Positions 8,784-17,527 of a stretch of 64,000 nt of DNA are shown piece after piece (positions within the stretch are counted from its first letter, which is position 1; every line of letters starts with the position of its first letter). Source of the DNA: an uncultured Collinsella sp. (GTDB lineage: Bacteria; Actinomycetota; Coriobacteriia; Coriobacteriales; Coriobacteriaceae); the NCBI GenBank assembly GCA_934668875.1, contig CAKUON010000004.1, forward strand, positions 158,181 to 222,180, given 5' to 3'. The position numbers and the translations under genes are program-made. Under the pieces are notes generated by a model, which worked only from the letters and a program-made list of their open reading frames with translations, searched no databases and was not told the DNA's origin.

Positions 8784-9566
8784 TTAACGGGCGCAGGGCG
8801 TGCCAGCGCTCAGATGATTGATAAGGCTTGCCTGGTAGGCGGCACCAAAGCCGTTGTCGATATTGACGACCGAAACGCCGCTGGCGCAGGAGTTGAGCAT
8901 GGCGAGCAGCGCGGCTACGCCACCAAAGCTCGCGCCGTAACCCACGCTGGTGGGAACAGCTATGACCGGACAGCTTACCAGGCCGCCGACAACGCTCGCC
9001 AGTGCGCCCTCCATGCCGGCAATGGCGATGACCACCTGTGCCTGGGCAAGTTCCTCGGCATGCGCGAGCAGACGGTGCAGGCCGGCGACACCCACGTCGT
9101 AGAGGCGGTCGACCTCGTTGCCATAGAACTCGGCCGTCAATGCGGCTTCCTCGGCGACGGGCAGGTCGCTCGTACCGGCGCAGGCGACGACGATGCGTCC
9201 GTTGCCGATAGGGGAGGGCTTGCCGCCCACGAGGGCGAGCTGTGCGTCCGGGACATATCCCAGGTCGATGCCGTTGCCAAGAAGCTCAGCGGTGCGCGCG
9301 GCTTTTTCGGCATCCAGGCGCGTGACCAGGATGCGCTCCTGGCCGGCATCGCGCAGTGCTTCGATAATGGCGGCAATCTGATCGGCGGTTTTACCGGCCC
9401 CGTAGACAACCTCGCCGGCTCCCTGGCGCACCCCGCGCGAAAGATCGAGCTGCGCAAAGCCCAAATCGGCGGTCGGAGCCGTCTGGATGCGCGTGAGGGC
9501 GTCGGCAGGGGTGACTGCTCCGCCGGCAACATCGCTCAGCAATTGCTCAAGATCTCGCTTATCCAT
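8784..9566 (-). CDS. larB: LarB, pyridinium biscarboxylate synthase
   Basis: LarB carboxylates and hydrolyses nicotinate adenine dinucleotide, the first step of pincer-cofactor synthesis. The 260-residue product matches the AIR carboxylase (PurE)-like family: a long N-terminal region, then IVVACAGTSDLPVAEEAALT near residue 125 and the glycine-rich GMEGALASVVGGL near 185. I start at ATG 9566 (MDKRDLEQLL), preceded by AAGGGA; an 11-residue upstream extension is unsupported. It is the first gene of larB-larC-tetR, with a 10-bp gap to larC. Confidence 0.92.
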   Translation of the reverse strand: MDKRDLEQLLSDVAGGAVTPADALTRIQTAPTADLGFAQLDLSRGVRQGAGEVVYGAGKTADQIAAIIEALRDAGQERILVTRLDAEKAARTAELLGNGIDLGYVPDAQLALVGGKPSPIGNGRIVVACAGTSDLPVAEEAALTAEFYGNEVDRLYDVGVAGLHRLLAHAEELAQAQVVIAIAGMEGALASVVGGLVSCPVIAVPTSVGYGASFGGVAALLAMLNSCASGVSVVNIDNGFGAAYQASLINHLSAGTPCAR

Positions 9567-9610
9567 ATATGTTCCCTTCGACGGCGCAAAGTCTAGCACT
9601 CAAAGGGTAT

Positions 9611-9644
9611 GTTTCCGAACACTAAGACAAAATTGTTCGGAAAC
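9611..9644. promoter_or_regulatory. Candidate TetR operator before larB
   Basis: GTTTCCGAACA (9611-9621) and TGTTCGGAAAC (9634-9644) form a perfect 11-bp dyad with a 12-bp spacer. Reading toward larB, the dyad directly follows a possible -10 box, TATAGT. Assignment to the TetR protein is by position only. Confidence 0.5.
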
Positions 9645-9680
9645 TATAGGACAGACTGATTCAATTGTTAGACGGATCGA

Positions 9681-10316
9681 CTAGTCGCGCAGGATGATGT
9701 CCATGGCGAGCATCAGGTTGCGCTCGTCGATGGTAAACGGGGCGGCCTCGCGCGTCTTGGGCTTGGCACAAAACGCGATGCCCGTGCCTGCGGCCTGGAT
9801 CATGGGGATGTCGTTGGCGCCGTCGCCGATCGCGACCGTATGGGCCATGTCGACGCCGCACTCAACTGCCCAGTCCAGCAGCTGGATCAGCTTGGACTCC
9901 TTGGTCACGATGTCTGCCGCCAGCTTACCCGTGAGCTTGCCGTCCACGACCTCCAAGCGGTTGGCCAGGCAAAAGTCGATGCCCGCGGCGGCCACGATCT
10001 TATCGGCGACCTCGTGAAAGCCGCCGCTTACCACGCCGACCTTCCAGCCCTTGCTGTGCGCCGAGCGCACAAGCTCTAGCGCGCCGGGGGTAAACGTCAC
10101 GCGCGCAAAGGTGCGCTCGAACACGCTCTCGTCCAAGCCGGCAAGCAGCCCCACGCGCTCCTCGAGCGCCTGCTTAAAGTCGAGCTCGCCGCGCATGGCG
10201 CGCTCAGTGATCTGCGCCACTTGCTCACCCACGCCGGCCTCCTCGCCTAACAGGTCGATGACCTCCTGGTTGATGAGCGTGGAGTCGATATCCATAACGA
10301 TGAGGCGTGCAGTCAT
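9681..10316 (-). CDS. serB: Phosphoserine phosphatase
   Basis: HAD-superfamily phosphatase of the last step of serine synthesis. The 211-residue product has the DxDST nucleophile motif (MDIDSTLI, near residues 7-14), VSGGFHEVADKI (motif II) and the magnesium-binding GDGANDIPMIQAAG near 165. I start at ATG 10316 because GGAAAGG is well placed before it; an upstream extension would run into the aspS leader. It lacks the N-terminal ACT domain found in some SerB proteins. No other serine genes are nearby. Confidence 0.93.
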   Translation of the reverse strand: MTARLIVMDIDSTLINQEVIDLLGEEAGVGEQVAQITERAMRGELDFKQALEERVGLLAGLDESVFERTFARVTFTPGALELVRSAHSKGWKVGVVSGGFHEVADKIVAAAGIDFCLANRLEVVDGKLTGKLAADIVTKESKLIQLLDWAVECGVDMAHTVAIGDGANDIPMIQAAGTGIAFCAKPKTREAAPFTIDERNLMLAMDIILRD

Positions 10317-10572
10317 GGCGAGCCTTTCCGAGTGCAGTTGTATTGGGGCACATTGTCGCACGCGGCGCGCCTTGGCGACGGCCACGGCGCGTCAATTGTT
10401 TCGTCTCCGTCAAGTCTTTGGGCAGGAGCTACTTTTCCGCGGCACATCGACACAGGTGCGATAAGATAGAACGCCATGTCTGGCTGCGCGGTTTACGCAG
10501 GCTGGGCAAATCTGTACGACGCCGCCCGGAACGACACGGGGCGGCACAGATCCATAAAGGAGGATCACTGGT

Positions 10573-12360
10573 ATGAGCCAGACCCGTCCCATCGACGAGC
10601 ATTCCATGCACACCCGTACCTGCGGCGAGCTTCGCCGCGAGAACGTGGGCGAAGAGGTCACCCTCACCGGTTGGGTGAGCCGTCGCCGCGACCACGGCGG
10701 TCTTATCTTCTGCGACCTTCGCGACCGCGAGGGCATCACGCAGCTCACCTTCGACCCCGAGCACTCCGACGGCGACGCCTTTAAGATCGCCGAGACTATG
10801 CGTCCCGAGTGGCCCATCAAGATCCATGGCGTCGTGCGCGCCCGTGGCGAGGAGACCACCAACACCAAGCTCGCGACCGGCGAGATCGAGGTCCTGACCG
10901 ATCATGCCGAGGTGCTCAACACGTCCGTCACCCCGCCGTTCCAGATCGAGGACGGCATCGAGACCAGCGAGGACACCCGCCTGCGCTATCGCTATCTGGA
11001 CCTTCGCCGTCCCGAGATGATGGCCAACCTCAAGCTGCGCTCCGACTTTACCTTTGCCATTCGCGAGGCGCTGCACAACCGTGAGTTCATGGAGGTCGAG
11101 ACGCCCTCCCTGTTTAAGTCCACGCCCGAGGGCGCCCGCGACTTCATCGTTCCCAGCCGTATTCAGCCGGGTAACTTCTACGCCCTGCCGCAGTCCCCGC
11201 AGCTCCTGAAGCAGCTGCTCATGGTCGGTGGCGTCGAGCGCTACTATCAGGTCGCCAAGTGCTTCCGCGACGAGGACCTGCGTGCCGACCGTCAGCCCGA
11301 GTTCACCCAGGTCGATATCGAGATGTCCTTCGTGGACCAGAACGACGTTATGAGCGCGCTCGAAGAGGTCCTGGCCGACGCCTTCGGCCGCATGGGTGTC
11401 GAGATGCCCACGCCGCTGCGTCGCATGGACTATTGGGAGGCCATGGACACCTATGGCTCCGACAAGCCCGATACTCGCTACGGCATGCACCTGGTCGACC
11501 TGACCGACATCTTTGTCAACTCCAAGTTCAAGGTCTTTGCGACTGCTGCAAACGAGGAGGGCTCTGTCGTCAAGGCCATCAACGCCAAGGGCGCCGGTGC
11601 CTGGGCACGTGCCAAGATCGATAAGCTCGCCGGCGTGGCCTCCACGTTTGGCGCCAAGGGCCTGGCCTGGATCGCCTTCCGCGAGGACGGCTCCATCAAC
11701 AGCCCCATCGTCAAGTTCTTCTCGGACGAGGAGATGGCTGCTCTGCGCGAGCGCATGGACGTCGAGCCCGGCGACCTTGTGATGTTTGCCGCCGGCCCGC
11801 GCCTTCTCTCTGACGAGATTCTGGGCGGCATGCGTTCCCACATGGCTAACGCGCTCGAGATCAAGCGCGAGGGCCACGACTTCCTGTGGGTCGTCAACTT
11901 CCCGCTGTTCCACTGGGACGAGGATCGCAAGGCCTATGCTGCCGAGCATCAGCCCTTCACCCTGCCGACCGAGACCGACATCGCCAAGATCGAGGCCAAC
12001 CCGCTGGCAGCCGGTTCGTGCACCTACGACTTTGTCATGGACGGCTTTGAGGCCGGCGGCGGCGGTATGCGCATCCACAACGCCGAGATGCAGATGTCCA
12101 TGCTCAAGCTCCTGGGCTTTACTGAGGAGCGCGCCGAGTCGCAGTTCGGCTTCCTCATGGAGGCTCTCAAGTTTGGTGCGCCCCCGATGGGCGGCTTCGC
12201 CCTGGGCCTGGACCGCGTGTGCATGCTGCTCACCGGCTCCGACTCCATCCGCGACGTCATGGCGTTCCCCAAGACGGCCAGCGGCTCCGACCTCATGTCG
12301 GGCGCCCCGAGTGCCGTTAGCGGCGCCCAGCTCAAGGACGTCAGCCTGCGCTTGATGTAG
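10573..12360 (+). CDS. aspS: Aspartyl-tRNA synthetase
   Basis: Class IIb synthetase that charges tRNA-Asp. The 595-residue product has an OB-fold anticodon-binding domain (GWVSRRRDHGGLIFCDLRD, about residues 32-50), motif 2 (CFRDEDLRADRQPEFTQ), the bacterial GAD insertion domain and motif 3 (GGFALGLDRVCML) near the end. AAGGAGG at 10558-10564 is placed for ATG 10573. Whether it is discriminating or also charges tRNA-Asn cannot be told by eye. A strong terminator follows. Confidence 0.97.
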   Translation: MSQTRPIDEHSMHTRTCGELRRENVGEEVTLTGWVSRRRDHGGLIFCDLRDREGITQLTFDPEHSDGDAFKIAETMRPEWPIKIHGVVRARGEETTNTKLATGEIEVLTDHAEVLNTSVTPPFQIEDGIETSEDTRLRYRYLDLRRPEMMANLKLRSDFTFAIREALHNREFMEVETPSLFKSTPEGARDFIVPSRIQPGNFYALPQSPQLLKQLLMVGGVERYYQVAKCFRDEDLRADRQPEFTQVDIEMSFVDQNDVMSALEEVLADAFGRMGVEMPTPLRRMDYWEAMDTYGSDKPDTRYGMHLVDLTDIFVNSKFKVFATAANEEGSVVKAINAKGAGAWARAKIDKLAGVASTFGAKGLAWIAFREDGSINSPIVKFFSDEEMAALRERMDVEPGDLVMFAAGPRLLSDEILGGMRSHMANALEIKREGHDFLWVVNFPLFHWDEDRKAYAAEHQPFTLPTETDIAKIEANPLAAGSCTYDFVMDGFEAGGGGMRIHNAEMQMSMLKLLGFTEERAESQFGFLMEALKFGAPPMGGFALGLDRVCMLLTGSDSIRDVMAFPKTASGSDLMSGAPSAVSGAQLKDVSLRLM

Positions 12361-12383
12361 GAGAGTGGCTGCATATTGCCTGT

Positions 12384-12418
12384 AACGAGGGAAGGACGCG
12401 CTCCTTCCCTCGTTTTTT
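12384..12418 (+). terminator. aspS terminator
   Basis: CGAGGGAAGGA and TCCTTCCCTCG form a perfect 11-bp stem with a 5-nt loop, followed by TTTTTT. Confidence 0.9.
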
Positions 12419-12503
12419 GTGGGACGGGGGTGCGCCGGTAACGTACAATAACTACCACGTGGCTGGGTTTGCCGGCCGAATGTGCGATGCCGCGGGAGGG
12501 GAC

Positions 12504-12752
12504 ATGGTCGAGTTTACAAAGACGATTAAAGATCCGTTGGGACTACATGCCCGCCCGGTTGCGCTGCTTTACGACATCATTGCCAAGCATCGTAGTGATG
12601 TGTCAGTCAGCATCGGCGATCGCCACACGGATGGCCGCGACGTTATGGGCCTGATGGCTCTCTACGGCGAATGCGGCGAGGATATCGTCTTTCGCGTTTC
12701 GGGCGTAGACGAGGCCTCCTGCGTCACATCGATCAGAAACCTCTCGCTCTAA
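12504..12752 (+). CDS. ptsH: HPr family phosphocarrier with Asp at the Ser46 position
   Basis: An 82-residue HPr-like protein, the histidine phosphocarrier between PTS Enzyme I and the Enzymes II. The active-site histidine is at position 15 in GLHARPVA, as in classical HPr. The regulatory-serine region reads RDVMGLMAL, with Asp46 where Bacillus HPr has Ser46. It therefore cannot be phosphorylated there by HPr kinase and may mimic the phosphorylated state. GGGAGGGG precedes ATG 12504. No ptsI or other PTS gene is adjacent, and a terminator follows, so this is a single-gene unit. A regulatory rather than transport role is possible. Confidence 0.88.
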   Translation: MVEFTKTIKDPLGLHARPVALLYDIIAKHRSDVSVSIGDRHTDGRDVMGLMALYGECGEDIVFRVSGVDEASCVTSIRNLSL

Positions 12753-12759
12753 GCATGAC

Positions 12760-12799
12760 AAGGCACCGCAAAGCGATGGTCTTTGCGGTGCCTCTTTTG
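12760..12799 (+). terminator. Terminator after the HPr gene
   Basis: AGGCACCGCAAAG pairs with CTTTGCGGTGCCT over 13 bp around a 7-nt loop, followed by CTTTTGTTT. Confidence 0.9.
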
Positions 12800-12846
12800 T
12801 TTCGTATAGGAAACTTTTTCGAAATCTAAATGGGGACCCTTTCCAA

Positions 12847-12898
12847 AAAGTTAACCACGTGTTAGTTTACTAAAGCGAACATAGACGTGGCTAACTTT
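12847..12898. promoter_or_regulatory. Iron-type operator before feoA
   Basis: AAAGTTAACCACGT (12847-12860) and ACGTGGCTAACTTT (12885-12898) form a 14-bp inverted repeat with one mismatch. Between them TTAGTTTACTAA is a further dyad. The GTTAG/CTAAC half-sites resemble DtxR/IdeR-type boxes and recur before feoB. Confidence 0.55.
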
Positions 12899-12942
12899 AA
12901 CCGCGTCTATGGTAAGGACGAACTGACGTAAGGAGCTCACTC

Positions 12943-13185
12943 ATGTCTTGCGGACCGCAGATGCCGGCTATGCCGCTTTCGATGGTAAAGGCGGGCGAAA
13001 CCGTGCGCGTGTCTCGTGTAAAGGGCAATGAGGATATGAAGCACCATCTCAAGGACCTCGGCTTTGTCGAGGGCAGCGAAATCCACGTGGTGAGCTCGAG
13101 TGGCGCCAATATCATCGTCACGGTGCTGGGCGCACGCTTTGGCATCGATTCCAAGGTTGCCATGCACATCATGACCGTCGGTTAG
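12943..13185 (+). CDS. feoA: FeoA domain protein (first copy)
   Basis: An 80-residue SH3-like FeoA protein, a cytosolic partner of the FeoB ferrous iron transporter. The family pattern is clear: a beta-rich start, KHHLKDLGFVEGSEIHVV near residues 34-51, and a C-terminal GIDSKVAMHIMTV. It has an extra Cys-containing N-terminal segment (MSCGPQMPAMPLS) that the second copy lacks. It opens the feoA-feoA-feoB unit, 40 bp before the second feoA, behind the putative iron operator. Confidence 0.92.
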   Translation: MSCGPQMPAMPLSMVKAGETVRVSRVKGNEDMKHHLKDLGFVEGSEIHVVSSSGANIIVTVLGARFGIDSKVAMHIMTVG

Positions 13186-13225
13186 TCGACGGTATTTCTG
13201 TACGCACTGAAAGGGGGACAAGTAA

Positions 13226-13447
13226 ATGAAGACGTTGGGTGACGTTAAGGTGGGCGAGAGCTCTACCATCGTCAAGCTTCACGGTGAGGGTGCGCTTCGC
13301 CGCCACCTTATGGACCTGGGGCTCATCAAGGGCACTTCGTTCAAGGTCGTAAAGGTTGCACCGCTCGGTGATCCGGTCGAGATCAACGTGCGCGGCTACG
13401 AGCTTTCCATCCGCAAGGAGGAGGCCGCCGTCGTCGAGGTCCAGTAA
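13226..13447 (+). CDS. feoA: FeoA domain protein (second copy)
   Basis: A 73-residue FeoA protein (RRHLMDLGLIKGTSFKVVKV, then YELSIRKEEAAVVEV). AAGGGGG lies upstream of ATG 13226. Two separate FeoA proteins before FeoB are common in Gram-positive gut bacteria and may form a heteromeric cap on the transporter. The 123-bp gap to feoB holds a second GTTAG dyad, so feoB may also have its own regulated promoter. Confidence 0.92.
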   Translation: MKTLGDVKVGESSTIVKLHGEGALRRHLMDLGLIKGTSFKVVKVAPLGDPVEINVRGYELSIRKEEAAVVEVQ

Positions 13448-13475
13448 GGACTCGCGGCGCATATTTCTGCAGATA

Positions 13476-13495
13476 AAGTTAGGTTTTTCTAACTT
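13476..13495. promoter_or_regulatory. Iron-type operator before feoB
   Basis: AAGTTAG (13476-13482) and CTAACTT (13489-13495) form a perfect 7-bp dyad around GTTTTT. The half-site is shared with the feoA upstream region. Confidence 0.5.
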
Positions 13496-13570
13496 AATGC
13501 AGCATCTTTGAAGCACATTATCCAGCCTGCGTGGAGAAAGCAGCGCAGGCACACAAGGAAGAAGGATTGA

Positions 13571-15898
13571 ATGGCGGATTCTCAGATCCATGTCGCGCTG
13601 GCGGGTAACCCCAACTGCGGCAAGACCACGCTTTTCAACCTGATCACCGGCGCCAACGGCTACGTTGGCAACTGGCCCGGCGTCACGGTTGAGAAAAAGG
13701 AAGCCAAGCTCCTAAGCGACAAGAGCGTCACGATTACGGACCTCCCCGGCATCTACTCGCTTTCCCCCTACAGCCCCGAGGAGCAGTGCTCGCGCGATTA
13801 CCTCATGAGCGGCGAGCCCGATGTCGTCGTCCAGGTTGTCGACGCCACCAACCTCGAGCGCAACCTGTACCTGGCGCTTCAGGTCATTGAGACCGGTCTG
13901 CCCGTGGTCGTTGCCCTCAACATGGCCGACTTGGTCGAGAAGAACGGCGACAAGATCGACACGGACAAGCTTTCCAAGAAACTCGGCTGCCCGGTCATGA
14001 TGATCTCGGCCCTTAAGAACAAGGGCATCAAGGAGCTGTTCGAGCAGGTCAAGAAGTCCGCTGCTTCCAAGGGCCAGGTGCCGGAGCATAAGTTCGATTC
14101 CTCCATCGAGGACGTTCTGGACCACATCGAGAACAATCTGCCGGCGAGCGTTCCCGCCAACAAGCGTCGCTACTACGCCGTCAAGCTGTTCGAGCGCGAC
14201 GCGGACGCCTGCAAGCTCATCAACCTCACCAAGGAGAAGGCCGCTCGCGTCGAGCAGCTGGTCGCCCAGTGCGAGCAGGATTGCGACGACGACGCCGAGT
14301 CCATCATTACCGGCGAGCGCTACGGCGTGATTGCCCACATCATCGATGAGTGCCTCACCAAGGCTCCGGCCAAGATGAGCACCTCCGAGAAGATCGACCG
14401 TGTGGTTACCAACCGTATCCTGGGCCTGCCGATCTTTGTGGTCATCATGTTCTGCGTGTACTACATCGCCGTTTCCACCCTGGGTGGCACGGTGACCGAC
14501 TTCACCAACGATCAGCTCTTTGGCACCGACGGTTGGTACGTGCTTGGTCAGGGTCGCGACGCCTATGACGCAGCTGTTGAGGCTGCGGGCGACAATGCCG
14601 ACTCGGTCGACCCGGCACAGTACGGCCCCTATGTCCCGGGTATTACCACCATGGTGCACGATGCCCTTGTGGCGGGCGGTACCGAGGACGGTGGCCTGGT
14701 TGATTCGCTGGTCTGCGACGGTATCGTCGGCGGCCTGGGCGCCATCTTCGGCTTTGTGCCGCAGATGTTCCTGCTGTTCGTGATGCTGTCTTTCTTGGAG
14801 GACTGCGGCTACATGGCCCGCGTCGCCTTCATCATGGACCGCGTGTTCCGCCGCTTTGGCCTGTCCGGTAAGTCGTTCATCCCCATGCTCGTGTCCTCGG
14901 GCTGCGGCGTCCCCGGCGTCATGGCCACCAAGACCATCGAGAACGAGAAGGACCGTCGCATGACGGTCATGACCACCACGTTTATTCCCTGTGGCGCCAA
15001 GCTGCCGATCATCGCCCTGCTCATGGGTTCCATCATCGGCGATTCTTCCACCACCGCCGCGTGGATCAGCCCGCTCTTCTACTTCCTGGGCGTCTTTGCC
15101 GTCATCGCTTCGGGCCTCATGCTCAAGAAGACCAAGCTCTTCGCCGGCCGCCCGACGCCGTTCGTTATGGAGCTTCCCGCCTACCACTTCCCGGCGATCC
15201 GCTCTTGGGCGCTGCACGTGTGGGAGCGCTGCTGGGCCTTTATCAAGAAGGCCGGCACGGTCATCTTCGCCTCTACCGTCGTGGTTTGGTTCCTCTCCAA
15301 CTTTGGTAGCTACAACGGTTCCTTTGGCTTCCTGCCTGCTATGGACGGCATCCCCGAGGAGTTCATGGACTACTCCGTGCTTGCCATGCTCGGCAACCTG
15401 GTCGCTTGGATCTTCGCCCCGCTCGGCTTTAGCACCTGGCAGGCAACTGCGCTGACTGTCTCTGGCCTTGTCGCTAAGGAGAACGTCGTCGCCACCGCCG
15501 GCTCGCTGCTGTCCGTTGCCGACGCCGCCGAGACCGACCCGAGCCTGTGGACCGCGTTCGCCGGCATGTTCCCGACCATGGGTGCTTGCGTTGCCTTTGG
15601 CGCCTTTAACCTGCTGTGCGCTCCGTGCTTTGCCGCTATGGGCACTATCCGCAACCAGATGGACTCCGGCAAGTGGACCGCGATTGCCATCGGTTATGAG
15701 TGCGCCTTTGCTTGGGTCATCGGCCTGTTCATCAACCAGTTCTACAACCTGCTTGTCCTTGGCCAGTTTGGTATCTGGACGGTTGTGGCCATTGTGCTGC
15801 TTGTTGCGATGCTCTTCCAGATCTTCCGTCCCATGCCCAAGCACGCTTGGACCGACGAGGATGAGACCAACACTGCTTCCGCCGCAGTTTCCGCTTAA
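13571..15898 (+). CDS. feoB: Ferrous iron transporter FeoB
   Basis: A 775-residue inner-membrane Fe(II) transporter. The N-terminal G domain has G1 (AGNPNCGKTTLFN, residues 11-23), G3 (DLPGIYSL, near 57) and G4 (NMAD, near 118), followed by a helical GDI-like segment. The C-terminal part has two gate repeats (first SGCGVPGVMATKTIEN, near residue 444) and about eight or more membrane segments. AAGGAAGAAGG precedes ATG 13571. It acts with the two FeoA proteins and probably the Cys-rich protein downstream. Confidence 0.97.
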   Translation: MADSQIHVALAGNPNCGKTTLFNLITGANGYVGNWPGVTVEKKEAKLLSDKSVTITDLPGIYSLSPYSPEEQCSRDYLMSGEPDVVVQVVDATNLERNLYLALQVIETGLPVVVALNMADLVEKNGDKIDTDKLSKKLGCPVMMISALKNKGIKELFEQVKKSAASKGQVPEHKFDSSIEDVLDHIENNLPASVPANKRRYYAVKLFERDADACKLINLTKEKAARVEQLVAQCEQDCDDDAESIITGERYGVIAHIIDECLTKAPAKMSTSEKIDRVVTNRILGLPIFVVIMFCVYYIAVSTLGGTVTDFTNDQLFGTDGWYVLGQGRDAYDAAVEAAGDNADSVDPAQYGPYVPGITTMVHDALVAGGTEDGGLVDSLVCDGIVGGLGAIFGFVPQMFLLFVMLSFLEDCGYMARVAFIMDRVFRRFGLSGKSFIPMLVSSGCGVPGVMATKTIENEKDRRMTVMTTTFIPCGAKLPIIALLMGSIIGDSSTTAAWISPLFYFLGVFAVIASGLMLKKTKLFAGRPTPFVMELPAYHFPAIRSWALHVWERCWAFIKKAGTVIFASTVVVWFLSNFGSYNGSFGFLPAMDGIPEEFMDYSVLAMLGNLVAWIFAPLGFSTWQATALTVSGLVAKENVVATAGSLLSVADAAETDPSLWTAFAGMFPTMGACVAFGAFNLLCAPCFAAMGTIRNQMDSGKWTAIAIGYECAFAWVIGLFINQFYNLLVLGQFGIWTVVAIVLLVAMLFQIFRPMPKHAWTDEDETNTASAAVSA

Positions 15899-15927
15899 GT
15901 CCGAATAAGGATTAACCCCTTTCCACG

Positions 15928-15960
15928 AGCCCGGGTGTCCCAGCGACACTCGGGCTTTTT
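15928..15960 (+). terminator. feoB terminator
   Basis: AGCCCGGGTGTC and GACACTCGGGCT pair over 12 bp (one wobble), followed by TTTTT. The Cys-rich gene beyond it may be transcribed separately or by readthrough. Confidence 0.85.
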
Positions 15961-16073
15961 GGTGGGGAAGATGTGACGTTTCCGCAGATAAAACCGACCA
16001 AAATATACCTGTCCCTTTTTGGCAGGTGGAGAATGGGGTAAAGTAAGTGGTGGTTAACTAGAGGAGGCTCGCT

Positions 16074-16274
16074 ATGGCACCTATCGATATTGTTGTACTG
16101 GCTGTTATCGGCATTGCGTTTGTCGCCGTGTGCGTGCGCATTTACCGCAAGGGCACCTGCGCCGACTGCGCTCAGGGTGGCGTTTGCACGGGGCATTGCT
16201 CCAACAAAAAGACGTGCGCCGCACTTAAGGGCGTGGACAAAATTGCCGAAGACTTGGGCCGCGGCATCAAATAA
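16074..16274 (+). CDS. FeoB-associated Cys-rich membrane protein
   Basis: A 66-residue protein with one N-terminal membrane helix (about residues 5-23) followed by a cytoplasmic Cys-rich tail: five cysteines within CADCAQGGVCTGHC and a sixth in KKTC. This is the layout of the small Cys-rich proteins found next to FeoB. They are thought to handle iron at the membrane or to stabilise FeoB, but the mechanism is not established. GAGGAGG precedes ATG 16074. Confidence 0.82.
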   Translation: MAPIDIVVLAVIGIAFVAVCVRIYRKGTCADCAQGGVCTGHCSNKKTCAALKGVDKIAEDLGRGIK

Positions 16275-16288
16275 AGGTCCAGGCACCC

Positions 16289-16323
16289 AAGCGCCTCGCG
16301 AGCATCCGTTCGCGGGGCGCTTT
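16289..16323 (+). terminator. Terminator of the feo region
   Basis: GCGCCTCGCGA and TCGCGGGGCGC form an 11-bp stem (one wobble), followed by TTT. Confidence 0.75.
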
Positions 16324-16419
16324 GCACATTTGGCGGCGAGCGCGGCGAGTTGAAGAGTGATTTTGGGGTATCGTTACCTGTACTGTTAATTGGCAACTTA
16401 TCTATAACGGAGTAACCCC

Positions 16420-17499
16420 ATGAGCGCTCGCGTAACCATGAAGGACATAGCCGCCGAGCTTGGCGTTTCCATCAATACCGTGCACAAGGCCCTGACGGGA
16501 AAAGCTGGCGTGAGCGAATCCGTGCGCTCCAAGGTGAATGCCAAGGCCGAGGCCATGGGCTACCATCGCAATACGAGTGCCTCGAGCCTGCGCCGCAAGG
16601 ATATCAACCTGGTGTTTTGCCTGCCCCGCGCATCGCGCGAGGGAGCGTACTTTTTCCGTTACCTTTGGGAAGGCTGCAACCGCTTTGAGCAGGAGGTCAT
16701 CGACCGGGGCATTACGGTTGAGCGCGTTGAATTTGGCGTGGGCGGCTACGCCGATGCGCTCGAGCAGATTGATGAGCGCCTGCAGGTAGGGGAGAAAATC
16801 GACGGTCTGCTTGCCTATGTTCCGGGCGATGACCGCGCGACCGAGCTTTTGAGGCAGATTGCCGAGGCGGGCGTGGCGATCGAGCTCGTCGACGGCGATC
16901 GCCCGCACCTCGATCGCCTGGGTGCCAGTTTGGCGGACTATTCCACGGCAGGCAGTCTTATGGCAGAGCAGGCGGCTAACCTGGTCCACGCTTCTGGGGC
17001 TGACGCCCGCGTGCTCCTGTTGGCGGGCGACCCTTATACCGACTCGCACTATCTGACCGCCCGCGCCTTTCATAATTACCTGCGCGAACACGATATTCCA
17101 TGGCAAGTTGAGGACCTTGCCGGCGCCCATGCGCAAGTCAAACAGCTCGAGCGGGAGCTTGAGCAGCGCTTGAGTGCGCCTGATGCTCCCGAGCTCATCT
17201 GTAGCGTTTTTGCCGTTGGTTCCGAAGTGGTTGCTGACGCGCTTGTTTCGAGCGGCAAGGCCGGCAAGGTCATGGTGATCGGCAACGATCTGTTCCCCGA
17301 GAGCGCCCTGGCCTTACGCCGCGGCATTTTTACCAATATCGTCTATAAGGACCCGGTGAGCTTGGCCTACCGTGGTGCCAAGACCTTGGGCGAGTATCTG
17401 CTGTGGGGTAAAACTCCGGCGGAGCCCGTGCAGAAGGGTGCTGTGGAGATGGTGTTTGCCAGCAACGTCGACCGCTACTGCGAGCTTGCGGGAATTTAG
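16420..17499 (+). CDS. LacI family regulator of the hexuronate/pectin locus
   Basis: A 359-residue LacI-type protein. The N-terminal helix-turn-helix is VTMKDIAAELGVSINTVHKA (residues 5-24), followed by a hinge and a periplasmic-binding-protein-like sugar domain (about residues 65-359). It lies directly upstream of uxaC-uxaB-uxaA. The window holds many TGAACGTTCA palindromes at pectin and uronate genes, and this protein is the nearest LacI-type candidate to bind them. The effector is probably a hexuronate or KDG; this is inferred, not seen. No such site is evident before its own gene. Confidence 0.88.
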   Translation: MSARVTMKDIAAELGVSINTVHKALTGKAGVSESVRSKVNAKAEAMGYHRNTSASSLRRKDINLVFCLPRASREGAYFFRYLWEGCNRFEQEVIDRGITVERVEFGVGGYADALEQIDERLQVGEKIDGLLAYVPGDDRATELLRQIAEAGVAIELVDGDRPHLDRLGASLADYSTAGSLMAEQAANLVHASGADARVLLLAGDPYTDSHYLTARAFHNYLREHDIPWQVEDLAGAHAQVKQLERELEQRLSAPDAPELICSVFAVGSEVVADALVSSGKAGKVMVIGNDLFPESALALRRGIFTNIVYKDPVSLAYRGAKTLGEYLLWGKTPAEPVQKGAVEMVFASNVDRYCELAGI

Positions 17500-17527
17500 C
17501 CGTTTAGTCAGGTACCCCCTCTTGCGA

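Noticed and set aside
12847..13495. Fur boxes before feoA and feoB
   Set aside because: The classical GATAATGATAATCATTATC pattern is not present; the GTTAG/CTAAC dyads look more like DtxR-type sites.
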